Positions 18,897 to 27,979 of a stretch of 64,000 nt of DNA are shown here, in pieces (position 1 is the stretch's first letter; every line of letters starts with the position of its first letter). The notes below the pieces were generated by a model, which was not told where the DNA came from, made no database searches, and worked only from the letters and a program-made list of their open reading frames with translations. The stretch comes from Streptomyces albogriseolus (lineage in GTDB: Bacteria; Actinomycetota; Actinomycetes; Streptomycetales; Streptomycetaceae). The stretch spans positions 186,001-250,000 of the forward strand of contig BMVA01000004.1 in the NCBI GenBank assembly GCA_014650475.1. The letters are read 5' to 3'. Both the position numbers and the translations under genes were made by a program.

Positions 18897-20303
18897 ATGG
18901 CGGTACCGGACGTGTTCGACGCCTCCCTCTCCCCGGCCGCGCGGGCCTCGTACGGCAGGCGGGCGCGTGGCCGTGCGCCCCGCTCGTCCCATGCCGGGTT
19001 CGCTCCGGCCCCTGGACGGCCGGACCCCGTGGACGTGCTGGAACGGCGGTCCGCGACCCGGCTGCCCGAGCTGGTGCCGGTCCGCTACGGGCGGATGCTG
19101 GAGTCGCCGTTCCGCTTCTACCGGGGCGCCGCCGCGATCATGGCGGCGGACCTCGCGCCGCTCCCGGACGCCGGGCTCGTCGTGCAGCTGTGCGGGGACG
19201 CGCATCTGTTGAACTTCCGGCTGCTGGCCTCCCCCGAGCGGCATCTCGTCTTCGACATCAACGACTTCGACGAGACCCATGCCGGCCCCTTCGAATGGGA
19301 CGTCAAGCGGCTCGCGGCCAGCTTCGCCATCGCCGGGCGCGCGAACGGCTTCACCGTGGCGGAGCAGAGCGACGCGGTGCGGGCCTGCGTCGCCGCGTAC
19401 CGGCTGCGCATGCGGGAGTTCGCCGGGATGCGGACGCTGGACATCTGGTACGCGCAGGACGACGCCGACCGGCTGCCCGAGGCGGCGGCCTCCGCCCTGA
19501 CCTCCGAGGCCCGGCGGCGTACGGCCGAGGCGGCCCGCAAGGCGCGTACCCGCACCCATCTCCAGGCGTACGCGAAGCTCACCCGTGCCACGCCGCAGGG
19601 GCGGCGCATCGCGGCGGACCCGCCGCTGATCACCCCGCTGCGGGATCTGCTGGACGGCGCGTCGGCCGAGGAGAAGGGCCTGCGCGCGGTGCTGGACGGC
19701 TACGCGCGGTCGCTGGCGTCGGACCGCCGGCATCTGCTGAGCCGTTACCACCTCGTGGACATGGCCCGGAAGGTGGTGGGGGTCGGCAGTGTCGGCACCC
19801 GCTGCTGGATCGTGCTGCTGCTCGGCCGGGACGACGACGATCCGCTGTTGCTCCAGGCCAAGGAGGCGCAGGAGTCGGTGCTCGGCCCGTACACGGACGG
19901 CGAGGAGACCGGCCACCAGGGCCGGCGGGTCGTGGAGGGGCAGCGGCTGATCCAGACGACCAGCGACATCCTGCTCGGCTGGACGCACGCGACGGGCCTC
20001 GACGGCAGGCCCCGCGACTTCTACGTACGGCAGCTGCGGGACTGGAAGGGCATCGCCCGGCCCGAGACGATGGACCCCGGTCTGCTGCGCCAGTTCGCCC
20101 GCCTGTGCGGGGCGAGCCTGGCGCGGGCCCACGCGCGGTCCGGCGACCCGGTCGCGATCGCCGCCTACCTGGGGCGCGGCGACCGCTTCGACCGGGCGCT
20201 CGCGACGTTCGCGCAGGACTACGCCGACCGCAACGAACGCGACTTCGCGGCGCTGGGCGAGGCGGTGCGGTCCGGCCGGGTGCGCGCCGAGGGGCATCCC
20301 TGA
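18897..20303 (+). CDS. DUF2252 family protein
   Basis: 468 residues. The conserved CGDAHLLNF (99-107) and DINDFDET (120-127) recall the catalytic and metal loops of aminoglycoside-kinase-like folds, and RYHLVDMARKVVGVGSVGTR and QARAVDVA-like positions are typical of DUF2252. A phosphotransferase activity is suspected in the family but not shown. GGGAGG at 18885-18890 fixes ATG 18897; an in-frame ATG at 18876 would add seven residues. It stands alone, divergent from the SHOCT protein. Confidence 0.9.
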   Translation: MAVPDVFDASLSPAARASYGRRARGRAPRSSHAGFAPAPGRPDPVDVLERRSATRLPELVPVRYGRMLESPFRFYRGAAAIMAADLAPLPDAGLVVQLCGDAHLLNFRLLASPERHLVFDINDFDETHAGPFEWDVKRLAASFAIAGRANGFTVAEQSDAVRACVAAYRLRMREFAGMRTLDIWYAQDDADRLPEAAASALTSEARRRTAEAARKARTRTHLQAYAKLTRATPQGRRIAADPPLITPLRDLLDGASAEEKGLRAVLDGYARSLASDRRHLLSRYHLVDMARKVVGVGSVGTRCWIVLLLGRDDDDPLLLQAKEAQESVLGPYTDGEETGHQGRRVVEGQRLIQTTSDILLGWTHATGLDGRPRDFYVRQLRDWKGIARPETMDPGLLRQFARLCGASLARAHARSGDPVAIAAYLGRGDRFDRALATFAQDYADRNERDFAALGEAVRSGRVRAEGHP

Positions 20304-20342
20304 CCTCAGGCGTCCCTGACCTCCGGCGTCCCGCCGGGTGGC

Positions 20343-20540
20343 TCACTGGGGCATCTGGCGCAGCTCCAGGACCCGCAGGCCGAGGGACTGGCAGCGGGCC
20401 AGCAGCCCGTAGAGGTGCGCCTCGTCGACCACCTGCCCGAACAGCAGGGTCTGCCCGGACATCGTCACGTGGTCGAGCTCCGGGAACATGCGGATCAGCG
20501 GTTCCGACAGCTGCCCCTCGACGCGGATCTCGTAGCGCAT
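20343..20540 (-). CDS. Small conserved protein, 65 residues
   Basis: MRYEIRVEGQLSEPLIRMF starts a compact soluble protein with LLFGQVVDEAHLYGLLARCQ and LRVLELRQ, a pattern of beta-alpha-beta stretches seen in small actinobacterial proteins often annotated hypothetical. GGGAG lies 8 bases before ATG 20540. No motif for metal or nucleotide binding was found. It converges with the DUF2252 gene, 39 bases apart. Confidence 0.8.
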   Translation of the reverse strand: MRYEIRVEGQLSEPLIRMFPELDHVTMSGQTLLFGQVVDEAHLYGLLARCQSLGLRVLELRQMPQ

Positions 20541-20669
20541 GAGCCGCTCCCCGGGTGGTGCCTGAACCGGGCGGACCACGCCCGCACCTTCCGATGGTCC
20601 AGCCCTCGGCGGCGGCGCGGCTCACCCCGGGCAGGTGAGAGCGGCGCCCCGGGGCGCGCTCAGTGGTGC

Positions 20670-21251
20670 TCAGTGTTTCAGCCACAGTTTGCTCGCCAGG
20701 ATGACCAGTCCCAGGACGAGATTGACCAGCGCCGACAGCACCAGCAGCCGCCCCGGCGCGCCCGCCTGCCGGGCCGCGGCCACGGACCATCCCACCTGCC
20801 CCGCCACGGCGACGGACAGCGCGAACCACTGGCCGCCCTGCACACCGAAACCCAGCACGGGCCCGACCCCCACCGCGACCGCAGGCGGCACCGCCGCCTT
20901 GACGATCGTCCACTCCTCCCGGCACACCCGCCGCACGACGGCGCGGTCCGGCGGACGCTGCGCCAGCCGCGCCCCGAACAGGTGGGCGTGCACATGGGCG
21001 ATCCAGAACACGACGCCGGTGAGCAGCAGCAGGAGGACGAGTTCCAGCCGCGGGAAGGACCCGAGCGTGCCGGCACCGACGATCACCGAGGCGGCGAGCA
21101 TGGATCCGTAGACACCCCCGGTGTAGTCGGCGTGGGGGCGGCGGGGTGCGGACGCGTCGTCCGCCACCGTCGCGGAGTCGCGCGCGTCCGCCGGGCTCCG
21201 CGCGGGACGCCCGGGTCGGCCGGGTGGCCGCGGGGTCCGTTCGCCGGTCAT
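20670..21251 (-). CDS. Integral membrane protein
   Basis: 193 residues. A 40-residue Pro/Arg-rich cytoplasmic-looking N-terminus is followed by four hydrophobic segments (MLAASVIVGAGTLG, LELVLLLLLTGVVFWIAHVH, AVPPAVAVGVGPVLGFGV, LLVLSALVNLVLGLVILASK). I do not recognise the family. The gene begins 13 bases after the stop of the LuxR-type regulator, so it is in that transcript and might be its membrane partner or target. Confidence 0.8.
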   Translation of the reverse strand: MTGERTPRPPGRPGRPARSPADARDSATVADDASAPRRPHADYTGGVYGSMLAASVIVGAGTLGSFPRLELVLLLLLTGVVFWIAHVHAHLFGARLAQRPPDRAVVRRVCREEWTIVKAAVPPAVAVGVGPVLGFGVQGGQWFALSVAVAGQVGWSVAAARQAGAPGRLLVLSALVNLVLGLVILASKLWLKH

Positions 21252-21264
21252 GGCCGTCGTCGCC

Positions 21265-23961
21265 TCACAGGAGGCCCAGTTCCCGGGCTCGGCGTACCGC
21301 CTCGCTGCGGCGGCCCACCGACAGCTTGCGGTAGGCGTTCTTCAGGTGCGTCTTCACCGTGTTCACCGAGACGTACAGATCGGCGGCGATCTCCTCGGTG
21401 GACATCGCCAGGGCGAGCCGCCGCAGCACGTCCCGTTCGCGGCCGCTCAGTTCCTCGACCGGCGGGGGCGGGCTGCCGGCCGGGCGGGGCGCGGCGGGGC
21501 GGCGGTGGCGTGGGGTGGGCGTCAGGTAGGGGCGGATCCATGACCCCGCCTCGGTGAGGGGCCGTCGCAGTCCTTCCCGGTGGGCCTCCGTCACCGCGTG
21601 CGCGACCAGGCGGCGGGCCGCGGCGGCGTCCCCCGCCCGGTCGGCCGCCCGTGCCCGTACCAGCGCGGCCCGTACGGTCACGGCCGGGCCGGCGTGCTCG
21701 TCGACGGCCGCCCGGTCGAGCAGCCGTACGGCCGCCTCGGGCCGTCCGGCGGCGAGCAGCACCCGGGCGGCGCCGACCGCGCACGCCGGCTGGTCGGGAG
21801 GCACCTCGGGCAGCAGCGCGGCGGCGTCCTGCGGCCGTCCCTCCGCGAGGTCGGCGGCCGCCGCGACCAGGGCCGTCTCGCCCCGCGCCCACGGTGAGAC
21901 GGCGTGGGCCGGCACCCCGGTCTCCACCGCCTTCCGCGCCGCACCGGGCTCGCCCCGCGCCAGGTGCAGACGCGCGGCGACCAGGGCGCGCCCGGCCTCC
22001 AGGACGGGGTCCCGCAGCGCGGGGTGCGACTCGCCCGCCGTGCCGAGCAGCGCCCGCGCCTGCCCCAGCTCCTCGCGCTCCACGGCCACGGCGGCGAGGA
22101 CGAGCCGTTCCACGCCGGAGGCGGCGGGCCGGGCGAGCCCGGACCGTTCGGTCTCCGCGAGGGCCTCGCGTGCCGTGCGTTCGGCGCGGCCCGGCCAGCC
22201 GTGCAGGACGTCCAGGAGGGCGAGCCGGGCCAGCGCGTCCTCACGCGGCAGGGCGGTGACGGCCGCGCCGGGGGCGCTCTCCGCCGCCCGTGTCAGCGCG
22301 GCCCGCGCCCCCGTGAAGTCCCCGGCCCACAGCCGGGCGGACCCCAGGTGGTCCAGCAGCAGCGCGAACAGCTCGGGGTGCCGGTCCAGCAGTTCGGCGG
22401 GAAGCAGGTCCCGCAGCTCCTCGGCCTCGCGTACGGCGTCCTCCGCGCGGCCGGGCGCGCCTTCCAGCCGGGCGACGAGGGCGTCCAGGAGGGCGCAGCC
22501 CATCCGGACGGCCGCCGTGTCGGGCTCGCCCGCCGGGCCGTCGTACCGCGCCATGCGCTGCCGCGCCCGGCGCAGCCGCACGGCGCCTCCGGCGAGGTCG
22601 CCGCGGGACAGCCGGGCGGCGGCCCGCACGAGTTCCGGCGCGGGGCCGTCGCCGCCCCGCGGCCCCATCCGGGAGAACAGCGCGGCGAGCGTGTCGGCGC
22701 GGGGGCCGGTGAAGAACTGGCCGAGGGCGAGGTCGTCGACCAGGGCGGAGGCGGTGAACTCCCAGTCGTCGGCGGCGGCGCCGTGCCCGAGCGCCGCCGG
22801 GAGCGCCCCGGACGTACGGAGGCAGACGGCGGCCCGCCGGTGCAGTTCGGGTTCCAGTCCGGGCCGGCGCATCCGCAGATGGGCGCGGAGGATCTCCGCG
22901 AACAGGGGGTGCAGCCGGTACACGCCGTGGCCGACGTGCTGGACGAAGGCGTTGCTCCGGTGCAGCCGGGCCAGCGCGTCCTCGGCGTCCGCGCGTCCCG
23001 TGACCGCGTCGGCGAGCCGCGGGCCGAACCGGTCGAGGACGCTGACCCGCAGCAGCAGTTCCTGCGTCCCTGCGTCCTGCCGCTTGAGCACCTCGGCCAG
23101 CAGGAAGTCGGCGACGGCGCTCCGATCGGCCTCGAACTCCTTGAGGCAGAGCTCGGGGTCCGGGGCCTCCTCGGCCGCCAGCGCGCACAGCCGCAGGCCG
23201 GCGGCCCACCCCCGGGTCCGCTCCACGACCCCGCGCACCGCGGCCGGGGACAGCCGCAGGCCGTGCGCCTCCATCAGCCGGGCCGCCTCGCCGGGCGTGA
23301 AGGCGAGTTCCGCGTCGCGAATCTCGGTCAGTTCGCCGGCGGCGCGGTAGCGGTGCAGGGGCAGCAGCGGCTCGGTACGGGTGACGAGGACCAGCCGCAG
23401 CCCCGGCGCGGAGTGGCGCAGCAGGAAGTCGAGCTGAGCGGCGATCTCCGGGGCGGTGACCCGGTCGAACTCGTCCAGCACCAGGACCACCGGCCGGTCC
23501 CGCTCGCCGAGGAGGGCGGCGAGCCGGACCGGCAGGGCGTCGCCCACCCGGTTCGCGTCGGCCGGGGAGGCGATGTCCCCGGGCAGCGGCACGCCGGAGG
23601 TGCGCAGCGCCTGGAGGAGGTACGCCCAGAACATGCCGGCGCCCTGCCCGTCGGCGTCGGTGGTGAGCCAGGCGACGGGCAGCTCGGGGTGCCCGGCCAC
23701 CCAGTCCGCGACCAGCAGCGTCTTCCCCGCGCCGGCGGAGCCGTTCACCATGGTCAGGGGGGTGCGCAGGGCGCCTTCGAGGTGCCCGGCCAGCCGCTCC
23801 CTGCGCAGGAACGTGTCCGGCGGCGCGGGGACGGCGAAGCGGGTGCGCAGGAACGGGTCGCCGCGCGGGTCGCACGGCCCGCCCTGCGGATCCTGGGGGC
23901 CGTCGTGTCTCTCCACGGCCGGGCGGTCGTCGCCCTGATGTGCGGTCGTCACGGCACTCAC
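21265..23961 (-). CDS. LAL-type LuxR-family regulator (MalT-like ATPase)
   Basis: 898 residues. An N-terminal STAND ATPase has Walker A GSAGAGKT (74-81) and Walker B VVLVLDEFD (158-166), followed by the long helical (TPR-like) sensor region (about 400-800) and a C-terminal LuxR helix-turn-helix (LSGRERDVLRRLALAMSTEE ... VSVNTVKTHLKNAYRKL, about 835-898). Such MalT-like proteins switch between ADP and ATP states on binding an inducer. The start is GTG 23961; an in-frame GTG three codons later is also possible. The target is unknown; the nearest candidate is the following membrane protein. Confidence 0.92.
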   Translation of the reverse strand: MSAVTTAHQGDDRPAVERHDGPQDPQGGPCDPRGDPFLRTRFAVPAPPDTFLRRERLAGHLEGALRTPLTMVNGSAGAGKTLLVADWVAGHPELPVAWLTTDADGQGAGMFWAYLLQALRTSGVPLPGDIASPADANRVGDALPVRLAALLGERDRPVVLVLDEFDRVTAPEIAAQLDFLLRHSAPGLRLVLVTRTEPLLPLHRYRAAGELTEIRDAELAFTPGEAARLMEAHGLRLSPAAVRGVVERTRGWAAGLRLCALAAEEAPDPELCLKEFEADRSAVADFLLAEVLKRQDAGTQELLLRVSVLDRFGPRLADAVTGRADAEDALARLHRSNAFVQHVGHGVYRLHPLFAEILRAHLRMRRPGLEPELHRRAAVCLRTSGALPAALGHGAAADDWEFTASALVDDLALGQFFTGPRADTLAALFSRMGPRGGDGPAPELVRAAARLSRGDLAGGAVRLRRARQRMARYDGPAGEPDTAAVRMGCALLDALVARLEGAPGRAEDAVREAEELRDLLPAELLDRHPELFALLLDHLGSARLWAGDFTGARAALTRAAESAPGAAVTALPREDALARLALLDVLHGWPGRAERTAREALAETERSGLARPAASGVERLVLAAVAVEREELGQARALLGTAGESHPALRDPVLEAGRALVAARLHLARGEPGAARKAVETGVPAHAVSPWARGETALVAAAADLAEGRPQDAAALLPEVPPDQPACAVGAARVLLAAGRPEAAVRLLDRAAVDEHAGPAVTVRAALVRARAADRAGDAAAARRLVAHAVTEAHREGLRRPLTEAGSWIRPYLTPTPRHRRPAAPRPAGSPPPPVEELSGRERDVLRRLALAMSTEEIAADLYVSVNTVKTHLKNAYRKLSVGRRSEAVRRARELGLL

Positions 23962-24049
23962 CGCCCTGGTCGGGCCACACTTGCTTTCAGCATCCCAGCA
24001 GCCGGGCCGGGGGGCGCGCCGAGGCCGGGGCCTCGGTTAACGTCACCGT

Positions 24050-24964
24050 ATGAGCACCACGGAGTCCCTCGCCGCGGCCCTGGCGGACGGCGCGGTCGTC
24101 CTGGACGGCGGCATGTCCAACCAGCTCACGGCGGCCGGTCACGACCTGAGCGACGAGCTGTGGTCGGCGCGGCTGCTCGCGGACGAGCCGGAGGCGGTCA
24201 CGGCGGCGCATCTCGCGTACTTCGAGGCGGGCGCGGACGTGGCGATCACGGCGAGCTACCAGGCGACGTTCGAGGGGTTCGCGCGGCGCGGCGTCGGCCG
24301 GGAGCGGGCCGCGGAGCTGCTGGCGCTGAGCGTGGAGTGCGCCCGTACGGCGACCCGGCGCGCCCAGGGTCCGCGCCGCCCGCGGTGGGTGGCGGCCTCC
24401 GTCGGCCCGTACGGCGCGATGCTCGCGGACGGCTCCGAGTACCGGGGCCGCTACGGGCTGTCCGTGGCGGAGCTGGAGCGGTTCCACCGCCCGAGGATGG
24501 AGGTCCTGGCGTCCGCCTCCCCGGACGTCCTCGCGCTGGAGACGATCCCCGACACGGACGAGGCCGAGGCGCTGCTGCGCGCGGTGCGCGGGCTGGGGGT
24601 GCCCGCCTGGCTGTCGTACTCGGCGGCCGGCGGCCGCACCCGGGCGGGCCAGCCGCTGGAGGACGCGTTCGCGCTGGCCGCGCGGGCGGACGAGGTGATC
24701 GCGGTCGGCGTCAACTGCTGCACGCCGCAGGACGCGGACCACGCGGTCGCCGTCGCCGCGCGGGTGACGGACAAGCCGGTGGTGGTGTACCCGAACAGCG
24801 GCGAACGGTGGGACGCCCGGGCCCGCGCCTGGACCGGCGAGCCCACGTTCTCGGCGTCCCGGGTGACGGCCTGGCGGGATGCGGGGGCGCGGCTGGTCGG
24901 GGGGTGCTGCCGGGTGGGGCCGGAGGCGATCACGTCGATCGCGCGGACGCTGCGGGGGTCGTAG
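24050..24964 (+). CDS. mmuM: Homocysteine S-methyltransferase
   Basis: 304 residues. It transfers a methyl group from S-methylmethionine (or SAM) to homocysteine, making methionine. The zinc ligands lie in GVNCCTP (C223) and GGCCRVGP (C286, C287), the hallmarks of this family, and LDGGMSNQL near the start binds homocysteine. Length is normal. There is no Shine-Dalgarno; TAACGT at 24038-24043 ends 6 bases before the ATG, so a leaderless transcript is likely. It connects to the sulfur theme of the window but lies 21 kb from the cys cluster. Confidence 0.92.
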   Translation: MSTTESLAAALADGAVVLDGGMSNQLTAAGHDLSDELWSARLLADEPEAVTAAHLAYFEAGADVAITASYQATFEGFARRGVGRERAAELLALSVECARTATRRAQGPRRPRWVAASVGPYGAMLADGSEYRGRYGLSVAELERFHRPRMEVLASASPDVLALETIPDTDEAEALLRAVRGLGVPAWLSYSAAGGRTRAGQPLEDAFALAARADEVIAVGVNCCTPQDADHAVAVAARVTDKPVVVYPNSGERWDARARAWTGEPTFSASRVTAWRDAGARLVGGCCRVGPEAITSIARTLRGS

Positions 24965-25002
24965 GGGCTGTCGTCGGACTCCCGCCTGCCCGCGGGACCC
25001 TC

Positions 25003-25030
25003 TTGTCCCGGGCCCGCCCCGTGGTACGGT
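25003..25030 (+). promoter_or_regulatory. Promoter for rho paralogue
   Basis: TTGTCC (25003-25008), a 16-base spacer, then TACGGT (25025-25030), a good housekeeping-type promoter. The start of transcription would fall near 25037, giving a leader of about 249 bases. Confidence 0.65.
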
Positions 25031-25036
25031 GCCATG

Positions 25037-25285
25037 AGTGCCGTGCAGCGCCCGTCGGGCGCCGGGCCGGTCTCCACCGCCGACATCATCGTCGGTTCGG
25101 CTTCTCTCTCAGCCGTCACGTCGGCTCTCGCACCGCCCGCGTACGGCTTTCCCCCACGGTCGCACGGCGACCGCAGCGAGGTTCCCACCGCTGCGAGGCG
25201 CGGACGCGCCCTCCCGAAGACCGCGGTTCCCCCCTTCCTTGCCGTTCCGCTCTTCTTCTTTCCGTCCTTCGAAAGGACCGACCAC
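25037..25285 (+). promoter_or_regulatory. Long pyrimidine-rich 5' leader of rho
   Basis: About 249 bases with no convincing gene, although the frame stays open. The last 60 bases before the ribosome site are almost entirely C and T (for example 25226-25275), which is what Rho prefers to load on. Autoregulation by premature termination is inferred; in E. coli rho is known to control its own leader. The rest of the 24965-25285 gap holds the promoter. Confidence 0.5.
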
Positions 25286-26455
25286 ATGACCACCGCTCTC
25301 GACCGCCCCGGCCGTCGGACTTCCGGCCGTCAGACATCCCACCGTCAGCAGCCGCAGTCCGTGACCGTCACCGGTGTCCTCGACACCGACGCGACCGGGA
25401 AGGGCTACCTGCGCGGCGCCGGCCTCGTGGCCGGCTCGTCCGACCCCGTCGTCTCCTCCGCCCTGGTGCGCCGGCACGGCCTGCGCAAGGGCGACCTGGT
25501 GGAGGGCGTCCTCGGCGACCGGCGCGCGCTCACCGACATCGCCCGCGTCGACGGGCGCACGCCCGGCTCGCTCGCGGGCCGTCCCGACTTCCGCGACCTG
25601 ACCCCGGTCCACCCTCATCGCCGGCTGCGCCTCGAACACCGGGCCTCCGGGCTCGCCGGCCGCGTCGTCGACCTGCTGGCGCCGGTGGGCAAGGGACAGC
25701 GCGGCCTGCTCGTGGCGCCGCCCAAGACCGGCAAGACGGTGCTCATCCAGCAGCTCGCGGCGGCCGTCGCGGGCAATCACCCCGAGTGCCGGCTGATGGT
25801 GGTGCTGCTCGACGAGCGCCCTGAAGAGGTCACCGACATGCGGCGCTCGGTGCACGGCGAGGTGTACTCCTCGACGTTCGACCGGCCCGCCAAGCAGCAC
25901 ATCGCGCTCGCCGAGCTGGTCGTGGAGCGGGCCAAGCGGCTCGCGGAGGCGGGCGAGGACGTGGTGATCCTGCTGGACTCGCTGACTCGGCTGTGCAGGG
26001 CGTACAACAACGCGGCGGGTCCCGGCGGCCGCACCCTCAGCGGCGGCGTGGACGCCGGTGCGCTGACCGGCCCGAAGCGGTTCTTCGGCGCCGCCCGCCA
26101 GACGGAGGAGGGCGGTTCGCTGACGATCCTCGCCTCCGCGCTGGTGGACACCGGTTCACGTGCGGACGAGTTCTTCTTCGAGGAGCTCAAGGGCACGGGC
26201 AACATGGAGCTGCGGCTGCACCGCGAGTCGGCGTCACGGCGGCTGTTCCCGGCGGTGGACATCACCACCTCGGGCACCCGCCGCGAGGAACTCCTCTTCA
26301 CCCCGGAGGAGCTGACGGCCACCCAGGGCCTGCGCCGCGCCCTGACCTCCCGCGACTCGGCGACCGACCTGGAGACCCTGCTGACACGCCTGCGGGAGAC
26401 CCCGGACAACGCGACGTTCCTCCGCCAGGTCCGCCCGACCCTGCCGAACACCTGA
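25286..26455 (+). CDS. rho: Transcription termination factor Rho, short form
   Basis: 389 residues. The ATP-dependent helicase core is complete: Walker A APPKTGKT (144-151), Walker B LMVVLLDERPEEVTDM (170-185), Q-loop LSGGVDAGALTGPKRFFGAA and R-loop GTGNMELRLHR. The RNA-binding OB-like region (about 25-110) is present, but the usual N-terminal helix bundle and the long charged insertion of the housekeeping actinobacterial Rho (over 600 residues) are missing. It is thus a second, minimal Rho. The start ATG 25286 follows AAGGA. Whether it works alone or mixes with the main Rho is unknown. Confidence 0.92.
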   Translation: MTTALDRPGRRTSGRQTSHRQQPQSVTVTGVLDTDATGKGYLRGAGLVAGSSDPVVSSALVRRHGLRKGDLVEGVLGDRRALTDIARVDGRTPGSLAGRPDFRDLTPVHPHRRLRLEHRASGLAGRVVDLLAPVGKGQRGLLVAPPKTGKTVLIQQLAAAVAGNHPECRLMVVLLDERPEEVTDMRRSVHGEVYSSTFDRPAKQHIALAELVVERAKRLAEAGEDVVILLDSLTRLCRAYNNAAGPGGRTLSGGVDAGALTGPKRFFGAARQTEEGGSLTILASALVDTGSRADEFFFEELKGTGNMELRLHRESASRRLFPAVDITTSGTRREELLFTPEELTATQGLRRALTSRDSATDLETLLTRLRETPDNATFLRQVRPTLPNT

Positions 26456-26469
26456 CGCTCACCGGAGGG

Positions 26470-27000
26470 TTACAGCCGCTCCCCCGGGGTCGGTATGTCC
26501 GGCGGGTGCACCCCGCCGCCGTCCTTCATGTCGTCCTCGCAGGTCCGCCGGTCGTGGTCCGACTGGTCGTTGGGGATCAGCAGGACCTCGGCGACCTGTT
26601 CGGGGCGGTCGACCGCGAGGTAGTAGTCACCCGTGTAGGGGCCCTTCGGGCCGAACACCTCGGCCGAGTAGACCGTTTGACAGCCCAGCACCACGCGCTT
26701 GTCGTCCACCGCGCAGGCGTCGACCGCGGGTTCGTCTCCCTGCCCGGCCCCCTCGAAGCGGATCTGGAAGTGGATCTCATCGCCGTCCGCGGGCACCTGC
26801 GGGTGAGGTTCCCTGCGCCAGCCGGGCACCTCGGCGGTGACGCCGACGGGCCGGCCGCTCTCGTCCACGATGTCCACCCGCACACCCGCCTCCCCGCGCT
26901 CCGCGGTCGTGTCGGTGCAGCTCCACAGCATGCCGCAGCCGGACAGGGTGAGCATCGCCAGGGCCGAACCGGCTCCGGCGACCATCCGTGCGATGACCAC
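26470..27000 (-). CDS. Putative lipoprotein
   Basis: 176 residues. The GTG-initiated N-terminus MVIARMVAGAGSALAMLTLS ends in a lipobox LSGC with Cys22, so it should be lipid-anchored outside the membrane. The rest is beta-rich with several cysteines (SCTD, DACAVD, GCQTVY, RTCEDD) and no known domain; a YYLAVDRPEQVAEVLLIPND stretch is present. Position between rho and the 2H protein gives no functional hint. Confidence 0.8.
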   Translation of the reverse strand: MVIARMVAGAGSALAMLTLSGCGMLWSCTDTTAERGEAGVRVDIVDESGRPVGVTAEVPGWRREPHPQVPADGDEIHFQIRFEGAGQGDEPAVDACAVDDKRVVLGCQTVYSAEVFGPKGPYTGDYYLAVDRPEQVAEVLLIPNDQSDHDRRTCEDDMKDGGGVHPPDIPTPGERL

Positions 27001-27062
27001 TCGGGTGACCTCCCGTCAGACGAAGCGGGGAGTCTATGCCCTACCGGGGAGCGAGGGATGCC

Positions 27063-27596
27063 TCAGCCCCGGGGCGTCAGGATCTCCAGGGTCCCCGTCT
27101 CCGTGTCGAAGCTGCGCAGGGTGGTGAGGCGGGCCGACAGCGGGGGCGGCGGGAGGATGCCGGGGATGCGGCGGCTGGTGAAGGCGCCGGGGCGGCGGGT
27201 GCGGCCGAGGGTGATGTGCGGGCTCCAGCCGCTCGGTGCGTGGAAGGGGTTGAGGGTCTCGGGCCGGTAGTCCGAGGTCACCGCGTCCCACACCTTCCGG
27301 TGCAGGTCGGCCAGCGCGGCGTCGAGCGCCAGCGACCAGGCCAGGACGGACGTGGGCCGCTCGAAGCGGATCAGGCCGGCGAAGCGGACCGGCAGGGGCA
27401 ACGCGGCTGCCGCCTCGGCCAGTTCCCAGCGGATCGGGGCCGTCAGCTCCGGGCAGGCGGCCAGGGTGAGATGCGGGCCGTTGGTCGGTGAACGGTGGCG
27501 CGCCTGACTCGGCAGTCCGGCGTCCGCCAGCCGCCGCCAGGCCTCCCGTACCGCCGACTCCGCCGCCTCGTCCAACAACAGTTCCACCGTGCGCAC
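27063..27596 (-). CDS. 2H phosphoesterase (2'-5' RNA ligase/AKAP7-like family)
   Basis: 177 residues with the two HxT/S motifs that define the 2H superfamily, H42-L-T44 in GPHLTLAACPEL and H127-I-T129 in SPHITLGRTRR, spaced as in LigT-like proteins. Members act on 2'-5' RNA links or cyclic phosphodiesters in the cytoplasm. GTG 27596 gives the family start MRTVELLLDEAAE. The substrate is not predictable. Confidence 0.87.
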   Translation of the reverse strand: MRTVELLLDEAAESAVREAWRRLADAGLPSQARHRSPTNGPHLTLAACPELTAPIRWELAEAAAALPLPVRFAGLIRFERPTSVLAWSLALDAALADLHRKVWDAVTSDYRPETLNPFHAPSGWSPHITLGRTRRPGAFTSRRIPGILPPPPLSARLTTLRSFDTETGTLEILTPRG

Positions 27597-27718
27597 CGCA
27601 GCAGCCTACGTGTGCGCCGGTGCGCCTCCCTCCGCATCGAACAGCGCGTTGCGGGTGGGTCAAGTCCGCGACCACACGCGCGTCCGCGGAGACGGCGGTC
27701 GTCGGGGACGAGGTCGAG

Positions 27719-27916
27719 ATGGTCGCGCCGGTCCACGGGTCGGGCTACCGCATCGCCGGATGCTCCGGGGGCGGCAGCGTCACGTCGCGGGGCGGCGGAG
27801 GCGTTCGGCTCCGGTGCGGTGAGGGGCCCGCGGCGACCCTGGACGACGCCATGCGCCTCACGGTCGTCGAGGTGCGGGGCACGACCGCCGTGCTCCGTGT
27901 CGCGCCCGCCTCCTGA
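27719..27916 (+). CDS. Possible small ORF in otherwise noncoding 383-base gap
   Basis: The 27597-27979 gap holds an open frame ending TTAVLRVAPAS at 27916, with MVAPVHGSGYRIAGCSGGGS from ATG 27719 and a plausible beta-rich pattern (LTVVEVRGTT). There is no ribosome site and a longer frame is open upstream, so it may be a decayed fragment. No function is claimed. A 13-base palindrome, GACCGTCACGGTC, lies at 27954-27966 before the next gene. Confidence 0.25.
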   Translation: MVAPVHGSGYRIAGCSGGGSVTSRGGGGVRLRCGEGPAATLDDAMRLTVVEVRGTTAVLRVAPAS

Positions 27917-27979
27917 GCGGCCGCCGGGAGCGGCGAAAACCATTGGCGGCCGGGACCGTCACGGTCGAGCATGGGCCGC

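Noticed and set aside
25034-25285. N-terminal extension of Rho from an ATG at the promoter
   Set aside because: The frame is open, but the extra 84 residues have no domain character, the ATG lies almost at the predicted transcription start, and ATG 25286 has a ribosome site.
21904-25824. Very long plus-strand ORF antisense to the LuxR gene and running through mmuM into rho
   Set aside because: It is low-complexity Gly/Arg/Ala-rich and antisense or out of frame to well-supported genes; a normal shadow in G+C-rich DNA.
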